Positions 44,201-57,300 of a DNA stretch of 64,000 nucleotides are shown here, piece after piece; within the stretch, counting starts at the first letter, position 1, and each line of letters starts with the position of its first letter. The translations under genes and the position numbers were made by a program. The notes beneath the pieces were generated by a model. That model made no database searches, was not told the DNA's origin, and saw only the letters and a list, made by a program, of their open reading frames with translations. This stretch comes from Topomyia yanbarensis. Its lineage: Eukaryota > Arthropoda > Insecta > Diptera > Culicidae. The stretch spans positions 29,257,543 through 29,321,542 of the forward strand of contig NC_080671.1 in NCBI RefSeq assembly GCF_030247195.1, read 5' to 3'.

Positions 44201-45380
44201 TTGGTGTTCGTTAAAATCGATGGAATAAACATTTTTGAGACTTTCGTCAGTAGTAGGCTGTGCAAGCTAATCATTCAGTATGTTTATAGAAGGAATCTGT
44301 TTCGCCTTAAATTGTAACTTTTCTGAAGATATTTTTTAAAAATTCTAAAACAAAAACAGGAACAATTGAACATGTCAGCATACTGTTATAACTATTCTGC
44401 CTCAATATTGTTCAAAAGACACTGTTATACTATCGATTGGAGCTTTTCATTCGATATTTAATCGCAGACACAAACCTCACGTTACACTGAAACATTCTGT
44501 TTGTGTGTGGAGACTTGTTGTACACTTGATGAAACACAACATGGAACAGTCATGCAACAGCCTACCACAACAGAAGCAGCGTTACCTGCTTTGTCACACT
44601 GTTCATGCTGTCAGTTGAATCTGTTATACGCGCGTCGAAAGTTCAGCCAACTGTTACTGTTGCAAACAGCGGAATGCGACGTAGCTGGGCAGTACAGACA
44701 TCAGGAAAGCCTCAGCGCGATTCGTATGAAAGTTTATGTATTTTTGCACAGGTCTGAAGACCCTAGACTCAACACTAATGTTTGAATAGTACTTTGTGTT
44801 TTTTGACAAATGCTTAAAAAAAACAAAATTTAAAATCTTTTGGGAATAATGTAATTTCGTTTGGAAACTTCTATAAAATAAATAAACTCCCTATGAAATG
44901 GAAATGGGATCCGTGTTGTACAATTTTAAGACACTTTGAGCACTCCGAAAAAAAACTTAGTATAATCCACCAGAAGTAAAACAAAATAATAAAACCGTCT
45001 TCAAAAATACGTAAAATTCCATCTTTTGTTGAATTCGAAATATTTATGCAAATCGATTTGTTATCACACTACATGTATCCTAAAAATGGAAATACACCGC
45101 TTTTTAATTAAAGATAGAAGAAATTATCTTTGAACTTCAAATATTATACACAAAATAATAACACCAGTATGTTATACCACTATGGAAAATAAATTGAATC
45201 AAAGAATAAACTGATTCTGAAGTTTCTATCATGAGTATTTGGCCATTTAGTCATTGTTTCTTACTATTTCTCGTATTTTTGTTAGTCCCTAGCTATGTTC
45301 TGGTCTAGAGAAACTTCCCTGGGTTTCCTACAAAAAATCCTTCATAAGCCGTCTCCGGAGAGTACTGGGTTACGTTGCTA
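41267..45380. other. Unassigned DNA; possible non-coding first exon near 43.4-43.6 kb
   Basis: No coding gene is recognised. 41520-43660 is richer in GC and less repeat-like than the rest of the window. It includes 'gtcgtcgtcgtcgtcg' at about 43472 and ends with 'atttggtgagtgtag' near 43633, a good splice-donor-like sequence. This could be a 5' UTR exon of a gene lying to the right, but nothing proves transcription. 43670-45380 is AT-rich and featureless. Confidence 0.3.
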
Positions 45381-45387
45381 ATATGAT

Positions 45388-46935
45388 AGGGTGGCCATAT
45401 CAGACGAGCTCAAACCCAGGACAGTCGAAAGGGAATCCCCCCCCCCCCCTCCTAACATTAAGCTCGAACGTGGCTGGCGCAATTCTTCCTAGGTTGTTGA
45501 CTGTAAAGAATTTTTTTTGGGGTCTTGCAGGCGGAGTGCTGCCAGAATGCTGTCAGAATATCGTGAGAATCCGATCATAGAGCACTTCTTCGGATTTGCA
45601 CACGCGGTTCTTATTACATTGAGCGGATGTAACGAAATATTTTGAGATCGTCTGCGATAGACTGGAGAGAAGTCTTCAATACTAAATACACATCATTTAT
45701 GTAAAGTAGAAACTTCAACGGTCTCTGGTAGCTTCCCTGATGGTTTGCACCTGACGTCGAATAAAATGTGGGATCTGTGAGTTAGGGTCGAAACTACTGC
45801 AACAACTGCAATTAATTCCAAATTTCTGTTTCGCGATCAATTGTAGTTCACTCTATCGAAAGCGGCAGATAGGTCGGTGCAAAATATGTCGGTTTGAGCG
45901 TACTCCCTGTTATGTAGGATGTTAGATACGGCAGGTTACTCGCTGTTCAACGTGAAACCATGTTGATCGTCGAGAAGGTACTGTTTACAATGAACCTGAA
46001 GTGGTCCAACATCACCAGCTCGAGACAGTGTTCAATGAACTATAGTTATTGTCGTCTCGTTTATTACCATTTTATGAAGATGAAACATGTTCGCGGATCT
46101 ATAGCAAGATGATAAGATGCCACTGGAAAGAGATGCTCGAAAGGTTTGAAGAAGCGGAATCGCCAGAACGTACCCTTTCAGAAACAACGAATGGAATATG
46201 AAGGGTTTCCTATTGAAAGATGATTCAAGACGAGAAGAAACTCGATTACCGCAACTTGTTTCATTGGAATCGATACCGCCTAGAGTTTGATCCACAACTG
46301 TTTGTTCGTACTATTCTGTCTGTTTTTAGAAGTAATAATGGACTTGCATCTTTGTGTTTTTAAATCTGGCATTATTTTTTTGAAATTTAACATTTTTAGT
46401 ATTAACATGGCGAAACAAAGAAAAACAAAAGTGAATTGGTGCAGCGAATCTTCTTACAACAGCTGGCAGAACTATAGCAAATTTCTGATAGCGCCATTTT
46501 GAAAACTTTGACAGCTGCCCAAATCTTGACGGATATCTGCAGGCTGCCAAATTTTCTTCCAAATGGAATACTGCTCATTCAACATGTCTCGTATCTACAA
46601 ATTAATGAATCGTTGTTACTATTGTCAATTTCCAGGTGAAAAAAGCGAATTGAAAAGATAAATAACGAGGTATTTTTGAGCGATTGAAAAGAGACATCGG
46701 AAGGAACAATTGGGAGATTCGAGTGTACTAGGCTTTGTTTCTCGTACTCTGCTTTAAAGTGAGTTTGCGTTTCATTTATGGTGTCGTCGCTATACGACTG
46801 AATGAAAAACAAAATATTATAGATTTAGAGAAGAAAACCAGGAGCTTTTCCCTGGATGTCCCAGCACACCAGGACAGTAAATTGAAAACCAGGACATGTC
46901 TTGGGAAACAAGGACATGTGGACTGCCCAGAAAAA
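45388..46935. mobile_element. Possible decayed element bounding an RT relic
   Basis: The left margin 'gggtggccatatcagacg...cccaggac' resembles the inverse of the right margin 'ggacatgtggactgccca', with partial identity over about 18 bases. Such ends are seen on mosquito DNA elements. The match is imperfect and no duplication was found, so the boundary is tentative. A C-run lies at about 45438-45451. Confidence 0.3.
45560..46295 (-). pseudogene. Non-LTR retrotransposon reverse transcriptase, decayed
   Basis: On the minus strand, 'FLLYINDVYLVLKTSLQS' leads to 'IADDLKIF' at 45658-45635, the catalytic palm motif with the first residue changed from Y/F to I. Upstream, 'APTYLPLSIE' stands where 'YTDLSAAFD' is expected, and 'DDQHGF' precedes it in another frame. 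Frameshifts and a deletion between these blocks make it inactive. It is Jockey/R1-like in spacing; the clade is uncertain. Confidence 0.6.
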
Positions 46936-46956
46936 TAATGAATTTTTGAAAAATCA

Positions 46957-48040
46957 ATCGGCCTGCCCCTGAGTCGATTCCTAGTCCCACAAGGAGTACT
47001 TGTTCCAAATTTGAAGCGAATCGGACAAGTCTAGCTACCGGACCAACGTGCCTGAAATTTGTATGAGATTTTTCCACAATTTACATGGAGAAAACCCACT
47101 CATTCGCCGAAAGATAATTTAATTGTCTACAACTTTGTCGAAGACTGCTAGTCAATCCGGCTTTGTTCAAAGAAGTTATTAAACTTTTAACGAAGTGATG
47201 TCTGAGTCAGTTTTCTATGGGGCCTAGTTATGCATGGTTGTGTATCAGTACTCGATTCCCACGAACTATGCATTTTTGCGAAATAACCGTTAGATTTAGC
47301 TCAATAATATGTTCAGAAGAATTGTAGTAATACGAGTCATGCCTTGGTTGAAAAGTTAGTTCCAACTTACCGCATAGAGGGCGCCAGCACTAACTTTTCA
47401 TAGAAGAGAGATAGAATATCGAAATGTTCGGAAGAATTATTGAAAAATGTCTGCTCTACAACTTTGTAGAAGCAACCTAATATCTATCTCTTTCCGTTGA
47501 AAAGTTCGTGCTGGCGCCCTCTATGCGGTACAATGTGGAACTAAAATTTTCTAACCCAAACATGACTCGTATTATTTACTACAACTCTTCTGACCTTACT
47601 ATTGAGCTAAGTCTCACGGTTATTTAACAAAAATGATTAGTTCATGTGAATCGAGTACTGATACATAACCATGCACTGCTAGGCCCCATAGAAAACTGAC
47701 TCAGACATCACTTCGTTAAAAGTTTAATAACTTCTTTGAACAAAGCCGGATTGATTAGCAGTCTTCGACAAAGTTGTAGACAATTAAATTATCTTTCTTA
47801 TTTTCACTTACAGTGATAATACGATGCATATAGTGCCACCTAGCGGCAAAAAGGCAAGTTAGTGGGTTTCCTCCATGTAAATTGTCGAAAAATCTCATAC
47901 AAACTTCAGGCACATTGGTCCGGCAGCTAGACTTGTCCGATTCGCTTCAAATTTGGAACAAGTACTCCTTGTGGGACTAGGAATCGACTCAGGGGTGGGC
48001 CGATAGGGGTTATTTTTTTCTTGTCACTCTAGTGGTCACC
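46957..48040. mobile_element. About 1.05-kb fold-back element
   Basis: Left arm 46957-47420 and right arm 47481-48004 are reverse complements with scattered changes. They share 'gagtcgattcctagtcccac', 'ggagtacttgttccaaattt' and 'cgcatagagggcgccagcac'. The loop is about 60 bases. The right arm has about 45 extra bases near 47800-47865. The right side continues about 35 bases to 'gtggtcaccttata', which looks like the true terminus, so the left end is probably truncated. No coding capacity. Confidence 0.85.
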
Positions 48041-48489
48041 TTATAATATGAGGTCATCCCTGATCTTCGAATGCAGCCATGGTAAAAAATCAGTCGAAAT
48101 GATTATCATCAACGGCGTACGTGTCATTGTCGATCTTTCTAGCGATACAGAGCGGTATACTAATATGAGCAAAACAAGTTGTCCAATAAATTTTTTGGTA
48201 GAAGCCAATAGGAAACGTTGTGGACTACACGTTCACAAAATAAAGGAAACACCAAACTGAAGAGATAATAAAAATGTCGCAAAGCCTGTGCGTGGGCTGA
48301 TGTGCAGCTGTTCGCTAAATCTGGTAGCATCATAGATGACTTAACTTACGTCAACTCCCTGGTCAGGACTGAGAGATGAAAAAGATTCAGAGTTGCCAGA
48401 AAATCTGGCAGGCGACTTGTGGATGTGGCAGCTCCCTACATCACATCTGTAACAATAAACGATGTACGGAAAAGATGCGACTTTTGCCA

Positions 48490-48830
48490 TTTATACCCAA
48501 GTAACCATAAGCATAAAGCCATTGCACAATATTGGCTATACATTTGCACTCATGTTGTATTGAAATTCAATTATAGCATTGGCAATGCAATCATGCTTTA
48601 TATTAACATCATAAATGCATACATGCACAGCCAAAGTACAGCATTATTGTTTACTTTGTATACGTATATAAAGCTGATACAAGGCGTACATGCTTCAAGG
48701 ATCTTTAAAGCATGTATGCTTTACATGTGTATTTGATGCTACTATGTAGCAAATATAAAGCCGATATAATTCATATTTCATTTCATTCGAACATATGCAA
48801 TATAGCCTAGACAGCTGCGCCTTGCCGTGA
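48490..48830 (+). repeat. Dispersed repeat, copy 1
   Basis: It shares with 52110-52450 the ordered blocks 'cattgcacaat/..', 'tatacgtatataaagctgata', 'tatgtagcaaatataaagc' and 'catttcattcgaacatatgcaatatagc', with diverged sequence between. Same orientation. Confidence 0.65.
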
Positions 48831-51800
48831 GGGACGAGGCATGATACCTCTTTGCGAGACTTACTAAAGTTAATTTTCATAAAACAATATTCATATCGTG
48901 TGAGAACGAAATTCCGATAAGGATATTCGTTACAGTACACTGCATTAGAAGGGAGTCAATTACGATTCCCAACAAAATTTTCATATGGTTTAAATCTGTA
49001 CTTGTTTGCCATTTATGAACAATTGCTTTCCGTCAAAAGTGACATGAATTGGTCAACACGTAATTTTGAGCACTTTATTTTGGAACTAGGAACTTTTACA
49101 TTATTAGTGATATTTTTGTTCAATGTGCTTTTGCAATTTTGACCAATGCCGACACTAGTCACACCGGAATGCATACATTTTAGTCTACTATCTGCAAAAA
49201 TCAAATACGTCACAAAAAGTATATTTTCAATGCCTTCGAAATGAAACGATCGTCGGTATCTGATTGGAAACATACACAACAATTTTGTATCTAAATTCGA
49301 ATCATATAGAACTAGCATATGTAACGAAAAAAGAATTCGTGAAAGCAGTTACTATGTGCGCCTTAATTGGTCGGCTGCTGTTCGACCGCCCCGGTGTACA
49401 TAGGAGTATTTGATTGAAAAACCTGGCCGAAAGAATTTAAATATTTATTTGCAGCAGAAATTAATAATCAAGTGATAATATATATAATATTAATAATTAA
49501 GTAATAATTTGTAGGTTTGTATTCATATAGAAGTGCAAACAAAGCTTTCTGGTCAATCAAAGACTTGCTTTATCAATTATGTAAAAAAGATATTTTTCAT
49601 ATTGTATTTCCAAAAGATGGGCGGATTGCTATTTTCATTACTCAGGATTTCAGTTGATATCAAGTAAGTTTAGCAGATTTTAGGATATAATAACCAGGAA
49701 AGGCATGTTTGATTGCTTTTTGCGTTATCTCGTTTGATCTTCTAGTCGAGTTCGCCCCACCAAATATGAAAAGATCTTCTTCGAGAGAATGTTTCTTAGC
49801 TTTGTTACAATTCTTAAATTTCAAAGTGTAGTTGATTTCAAGGGCTTTTCTGGACACTCTAAACCAGCTTTCACAATCTTGGAATCAGCTGGATTACCTG
49901 CCTACGTTGGCATATCTGAGCTGTATTTGATATTCAGTACCAAGAACAGTTTCCCTAAGATTTTGATTTTTTTTAGCTACATACACTTCAAAGTTTATGC
50001 AGGACGTCCAGCGTACGAAGGAACCTTCCAGCAGGCGAAGAAAAAAGTTTTCTGTAGAGAATTGCAGTTATGAATCGGTTTCTTTTCGTGCAGAATTCAA
50101 CTACACATTTCTTTTGCTTCAATTATGTTTCGAAATGAATCAGATGATGTCGAAGCACTTTGGAGCGCTCTGGTTTATTAAAACCACCATTTTGCTTCCC
50201 ACGTAACTAAACTTGAAACTTGCCGACAATTATCCATTATTTCCAAAAGAAATATCGTTGCGAGAATTTGGACTTCGCACGGACAATGAAGTAAAACGAG
50301 AAAAAATGTCCAAAATATCTAATAATTCAAATAGCTCAGATTCAAAATGGCGCAATTACGCGCAAATTTTTTTCGTCGATCTAGTAGTATTTGAATTAAA
50401 CTTAATCAGAGTATAAGAGTTTTCACTGGGACGGATTGGAAACATAAACTTTTTCAATTTTGAAAAGTAAGAAAATCACAGATTTCTTATTTCTTTGTAT
50501 CTAACTTCAATAAAACTAATATTTGATAAGAAATCATCTGCGCGAAAAATGCTCATTCGGTATTTTGTTGTTGTTCCGGAAGGTACTAAGGCTGGTACCA
50601 GTATACTAGCTCGAAATTACTTCTACTGCCAATCGAACAACCAACATATCGACTCTTTGCAGGGCCACCAATAGAATACATAAAGAGTTTATTTGCCATT
50701 TCTTAGCACCTGTATATAATTACTTATAGTGTTAGAAAAGTACATGTTTTGAGTAAACTTCCAATGATTTGAAGTTGTTGCGACAGAAATATTTATTAGC
50801 AGTTTTAGATTCACCACATATTCCACAATTTCGATGCGTTGTTGTCTTCTCGATTAGTCGCATGATAAGAAGATACCTTTCTCATTGCGCTTTACCTATT
50901 TATCGTCATACATATAGGTGATAAGCAAAAAGGCTTACGCTAATTTTTCGTGGGTTTGAAAGTAATTTTATACTGCGAGCACACTGTTAGGAATACCCGG
51001 AAAGAAGAAAGTATGCATCCACATAAGTCAGTTCCTATGTGTCACAGCAAATGTGCTTGTGTTTGCTTTTGAAAAGCTACCTTAGACTGTTCAAGTTTCA
51101 ATATGTGTAAAAGATGTACCGAATGAAACGTTGGTGTGATTGTTGTTTAATTTTGTATTTGATAACGGCAAAAAAATATCGACACACAGATAAAGAACGG
51201 CATAGAATAACATTATTTAAGGAAGAGGGTCATTCGCATTGTCCGATCGCAATAGAAATCCACCTATCGGATAAAATATGAAACTTGAAACCGATTACTC
51301 TGTTCACAGATGTTAGGAATATTTGATATTCCGATGATACTTATATTGAATAATGCTCACCGCAAGCTACATTTTTGAGAAAGTCGATACCGAGATAGTT
51401 CTGTTGAAAGTTATTCAGATTTCAATGAAAACACGTCCGATAATGGAGCAGAAAGACACTATTATTTTGCTTTGAAAGACGACACAAAACTACTTGAAGT
51501 TTGAAACAGGTGTCCAGAAATACACCATGACTAGTGTTGCGTCGATTATCATAGATATCGTATGCATTCTAAAGATAGCGTGCCATTGAGAGCAACAATG
51601 TTCAGTACATATCCTCAAGTGTTTACTTTAAATTGCTGCTACTAACACTTGTTCACAATAAATTGTATCCTGAACATTTTTATAGAATTTTTTTTATAGT
51701 AAAATCACGCACTGAAATCGAAGATGCTGTCGAAATTTTTTTGTATGAGACGGATTTTCCAATTTTGCAGAAAAATCAATCCTAGTAGTTTAAAAAAATT

Positions 51801-52109
51801 GGCCTCCACTTCTTCGGAAATATCTCCAGTTTTTTATTACCGGTTTTGGCAAACTTCATTTAATTTGTTCATATAACATTTTTGGTCACAACTACAGTTT
51901 GCTCGCTATTTATATATTTATATGCAAAGAATTGTTATTTCCTGCAAATTATTGGATTTTCTTGTCTGTATGACTGGGAGTCTTGCAGTGAATGTGGTGA
52001 GCACTGTGAGCAATAAAAGAAAACCATGGGACGACCACATCAACGGTTTAATAACAAAAAATTGAGCGATATAATTCTACATATCGCGACAAAGCTCCCG
52101 AGTAATTAT

Positions 52110-52450
52110 AAGTTTTAAGTCAGTGCACTATAATGGTTATAAAATAGCACTGCTGTTGCATGAAAATCCAATTTCATCATCATTAGCATTATAAAAGTTT
52201 AACATACCGGGGAAAATGCAGCATAATTGACAATTCTATACACGTATATTAAGCTGATATAACGCATACAATATAACGGTTTATAGTGAGACCATGAAAA
52301 CATTATATATGCATTTAGTACTGTTATAGAGCAAATTTAAAGCAAATATATTGCTGATGATTAGTTAGTAACTCCTCTTCGGAATAATATTCGACATATT
52401 TCATTACATTCAAACCTATCCAATACAGCTTAAGCAGCGAAAGGAGCCGT
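52110..52450 (+). repeat. Dispersed repeat, copy 2
   Basis: This is the partner of 48490-48830 ('cacgtatattaagctgata', 'tagagcaaatttaaagc', 'catttcattacattcaaacc'). The unit is about 340 bases, AT-rich, with no coding capacity. Confidence 0.65.
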
Positions 52451-53639
52451 GAATAACGATGCAAAGTTCCTCAGTGTGCAATTTAATTGCACAATGTTAC
52501 GGACTTTCCAGCATTTTATCAGCTTTATATCGGCATATAGGACTCAACGGCTCGATAATACTGCGATACTAAATGCGGATCTAATGAAGATAGAAGACTA
52601 CGTTTTATCACTTATTGGACACTATGGGCTGTCTCATCCTGCTCGTTAGCTAAATCCAAAATGGCAGTTTCTTTTATGGAAGAAATTTGTCTGCATCTAT
52701 GTTATGATATATTTGTTTTCATCGATAGAAGTACACATGTTTAGCCCTGGAAATGAAAGGCGATAGCTCGACTGTACATCCAACGACCAATTTCAAGAAT
52801 GCCTATTCCTAAAGGTACATTCTGAGGCCGTCTTCATATACAATCAATTGGATATTTGCAATATATTCGCAATTCCAGAATGAAAAATATTTTTGATTCT
52901 GGCACGTATTCACAAATAGGAAAACATTTTGGGAAAGTATACAAGTTTTTAAAAATGACATGAAACGATCTCACCAGCTCTGAAAAAATAAATGAGATTT
53001 TTGTGAAGACCTCTCCTCCATTTGTGAAATTTTGGAAACGAAGGGCGCGACTTACGGTTACCAGAAAATGGAGAGAGCCATCTTCAATATGGATGTAATT
53101 TGAAAGGGATGGTCAATAGACATCGGAAATAGATGATTACAGCCATTTTGAAATTCAAGTTGGCGACTTCCGATAACCACAAAAAAGTGGGAATATGGAT
53201 ATCTTTTGAAAGAGAGTGGTTAGTAAAAAACTATTCCTAGTGTTTTCCTAGAATTCAGCTAGGTCGAAAGTTTTTCCAGCAGTCATGGTGCATAATTTGA
53301 ATCGTGATTATTTACCAAATCATCTGATATTCTTCATTTAGAGTTTAATAAAGGTTGTATATGCATAAATCTGTGATGAAGTGATGAATCTTGACCTTGA
53401 CGTATTCTGGGGACTTTACCACCAAAGCATTAGTACAGTGATTATATCACATAGAAACTTTGGCTACGACTACTTTCTCTTTAGTTAACTCGTGTCGGCC
53501 TGAGTGTAGAAAAAAATCAAACTGGTACCATCCATTCGTTTTTCAATGAATCGACTTACTTCTGACTTTATTGGACTCGTACGAAACTGTACCACAATTT
53601 TCTTATGGCCTACTAATATTAACGAAGTACTATTTTAAT

Positions 53640-54390
53640 TGGGAACCTCGATGCTAAGGAATGTAGTGGCCCCGATAACTTGCCAGCTAGTATTTTAAAA
53701 CACGATTATCTATCTTTTACTACAATCCTCACTCAAGTGCTTAATATAATCATTGATGCTGGTGTTTATCCCGACTGTCTTGAAACTGCTAAAGTGACTC
53801 CAGTCTGGAAACACAAGTGAACCCTGTAACTACCGCCCTATATCGACGCTATTGGTTATAAATATAATTATAGAGAAGCTTCTCGTCAATAAGTTAGTAG
53901 AGTTCATCGAAACTAATAAAATACTGCACAATTTCCAAAACGGTTCAGGGAGAACTGTGGCACAATGACGGCCATCACAGAGTTGATTGATTATCTGGCT
54001 AGTGAAATTGACAACAACAAAAATGGTTGGAGGATTATTTCTAGACTTAAAAAATGTATTTGATACGATAAATCACACCATCCTGCTTAATAAGCTGGAG
54101 TTGTATGGTACTAGAGGAGTTGCTCATAATGTGTTGAACAGTTACTTGACGCACAGATCACAGCATGTATCAATTGGAAGTCCTCGCAGTTCATGTCGCC
54201 CTGTTGGGGTAGGTGTCCCTCAAGGCAGCAACATAGGACCTCTGTTATTTCTATTGTACGTTTACGATATTGGCAATTTGAAATTAAAAGGTGTACCTAG
54301 ACTTTTTTCTGATGATACTGCTCTGTTTTATCCCTGTACAGACAGACACAGACATCTTTCGGAAATGAATAAAAGTTGAAACAATGGTAC
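53640..54390 (+). pseudogene. Non-LTR retrotransposon reverse transcriptase, decayed
   Basis: The first frame gives 'LPASILKHDYLSFTTIL' and 'AKVTPVWKHK', then a shift leads to 'PCNYRPIST', the N-terminal RT block. After another shift the open part 53987-54379 shows 'LFLDLKNVFDTINH' (first catalytic Asp block), 'GVPQGSNIGPLLFLLYVYDI' and 'FSDD' at 54305-54316 (usual F-A-D-D). It ends soon after the palm motif. The block spacing fits CR1/Jockey-group LINEs. It is truncated and frameshifted. Confidence 0.8.
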
Positions 54391-54399
54391 CGGATACGA

Positions 54400-57300
54400 C
54401 TGTATAAGATCTTAAGGGTTGTGTGAAGGAAAAGTATCGAGAATTTTACCAAACAACCTCCAATATAATATTTATATAAAATGTTCATAGCACAGGCATA
54501 AAACCTCACTGCAGATTGTTTTCTCCGATAAATACAAGATATTTGATAGTGCATTTACATTGTAAAAATTTTGTGTGCGCCCTGTGAGAAACTCTATTGA
54601 CTCAATATTTCGAAGTTATATCATTTAAAGCATAATATATCCATTTCATATAAATGAGTTTCACTAAATTGGAAAGTATTAGTATATACACAGCATTTCT
54701 CGGAGAATAATTTCGAAACAGCTTAAATTACATTAATGTCGCCTTCATGGGTTGTAATCAATTTTTATTTGGATTGGAGTTATATGGGTAACGATCGCAT
54801 ACAAAATTTCAAAAATTTTCTGATATTCTAATATTCCGAGTTATTTTTCAAAACCTGATGCTTTGGATTGTGTGAAATCGTGTCCCATGAAATTTATATA
54901 AAGTCATTCATTCAATCATTGTAAATTGCCGAATGAGTATTGTTTATATTATCCGTTTGTGATTATAAAAGGAAGACATTTTTATAAAGTTGAGTTGTTC
55001 TTTCTAGTTTTTGAAGCGACTGGGAAAATTATTTAGCTTCCCGAAGCGAACTCTAACTCACAGAATTCCACTAGAAACTGTCTGCATAGTTAAACACCTT
55101 ATAAAAACTTTTTCAATCACCTTCCTCCCGGATGAATTTCTTCTACAAACAACAGACTCACTATGTCGCCGGTAGAAATTTCCATACCAATCTATCTAAC
55201 GCAAGTGGAAAAATTGTAGTAGCTTCTGGCCTGGTCGGTCATACACTCTGAAAACTGTCGGCAAACTTCCTACCTGTCAGGCAGAGTACAGCTCGTCCGA
55301 GGCAGCAAACCGTAAAGTTGTTATCGGAACTTCCGTCCATCCAAGGGGAGGTAAAAAATAGCACCTGTTGTCTATTATGGAGGCTAGATGCTACATAGAC
55401 ATAGACATAGATTGATAGTTTCTACCTCGGTGATGCTGTGCACTCTAAACAACTGTTTCCGTTGATCGAGCGAAAGATTTATACTTGAATTTGCTTGAAG
55501 CATCCTTCCTGAATTGATAACCTGTCGGTGAGAAACACGCAAGCTGTAGCCTAGGTGTAGTTTGCTATAGGGACAAGTGTATCTTTTATACGTCGAAGAA
55601 GTGGAGAAATCGGTTCAGTGACAGTGAAAATCTCACGGAGTGACACAAATCGATACAGCCAGCATTCCGCTTGCCGAAATTGGAATTCTTTCGCCCCTTT
55701 CGAAAGAAATTCCAGTTATACGCCAATAGGAGTTTCGATGGAAGATGCCGTAGCTGTACTAAATAAACAGTTGAAAGGAATGAAATTATTTCTATTTACA
55801 TGAAGGTTATATGCTTTCACACTCTGAACGTTTAAAAAAGGCGGTTCGGTAAAGTCATGAACATTAGACCGTCACAAATATTCATTTTCTTCGGAATTTT
55901 TTTTCGTGTTAGTGGTAATTGGCTTAGTGAAATTTTAGGTTCAACTTAGAAAACCAAAAAAACGACCATCTTTGAAATCGGACAAAGCAATAACTTCAAC
56001 TTTGAAGTGACTTTTCGAATTTTTACTTCGAGAAAGAGCTGTAACTTTATAATGAAAGTTTATAATTGAATTTTTTGCAACAATATCGGATCAGTTCGCA
56101 ATATTCGGCAATGTTGATTTTCTCACTGGACGCTAGCTTAGTCATGTCACTAAGTTAATATAGGATACTGATGAGACGAAATAGAAACGCAAATTTCATA
56201 ACTAATTTATGTTCTGGTATATAATATTGAATTTACTGTTTCCATTGCCGGTTTTCCGTATAGGTTCGCAAAGAATGATTTTCATAAGTAAACCAGATAC
56301 AATGAAACGAATTCATATGAGGTTTTGTCCGGCCAGTCCAGTAATACACTGCTTTAGAACATTGTCAGCCTTTGAAAATACCAAAGTAGACGCCAAATCA
56401 CAGCGGACCAAGTAACATGAATAACGCTATTTTCTAATGTATTTTCTGACAAGTATTAATTTTATGTAAATTGATTCTAAAGAATCACGAACTCCCTTAA
56501 ATCTTCTATTACAGGAAACGGATCCATTCATTTCCAACATACTTCATTTAGTACGTTTGGCGGTATGATTCTTCACAAATTCAGTTACAAACTTCAATAA
56601 AAATGTCCCACAAAGCTTTCCCAGAAAGCACCATCTGAATCCGCCAAACAATATTCCGTCATCGAACATGTGTAATTAGATTTACCTACCACCCATCGTC
56701 AGCCGTTTTTAGTCACAGCAGGAGATTCAACAAAAATATTCCCGTTCCATCTTCTTCGTCGGTCTACCTAACGGTTCAAGAAGTGTCATTGTTCGCAACA
56801 ATACTTCGAGTCGGTGTATACTTTCCATAGTTACGGCAGCAGCAGTAGCAGCAGCAGCGGGAACAATGGTTGCTATGGACTCTGCCAAGTGGATACATTT
56901 TCAGTACAGGCACCAACAGCACCGACAATAATGGTGGTTCAAATATTTTTCATCGCCTCCTGCGAGGAAAAGTTCACCGCCGCTTCGCTCGTCCGTGCGC
57001 TAAAAGGTTGACACGATAACAACGACGAAGACGACGACGACGTCAGTCGAACGGGGGTGGATCCGGACGAAAAAAGGATCAAATGAATAGAGAGCATAAT
57101 TATGAGTTATGAGCTCCAATGAAACCGAATTAAACGTTTGTTGAAAAAGGGGGATTTGCATTTGGAATTTTACGCACTATCGTCGACGGTAGGGTTAGGT
57201 ATTCGGGGATGTGTGTGAAAAGGTACCGCTGTCGAATTTCCGGCGGTAGAAGAGTGTTGGAATGAGGTCCTGGTTCGATTCTAAAAAGCCGTTTAGATGT

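Larger units (their letters stand above)
48060..53600. other. Unassigned AT-rich DNA with one repeat pair
   Basis: No gene is recognised. The only internal structure I can support is the repeat pair at 48490-48830 and 52110-52450. Frames at 49789-50073 and 50213-50416 are open but carry no motif. Confidence 0.35.
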
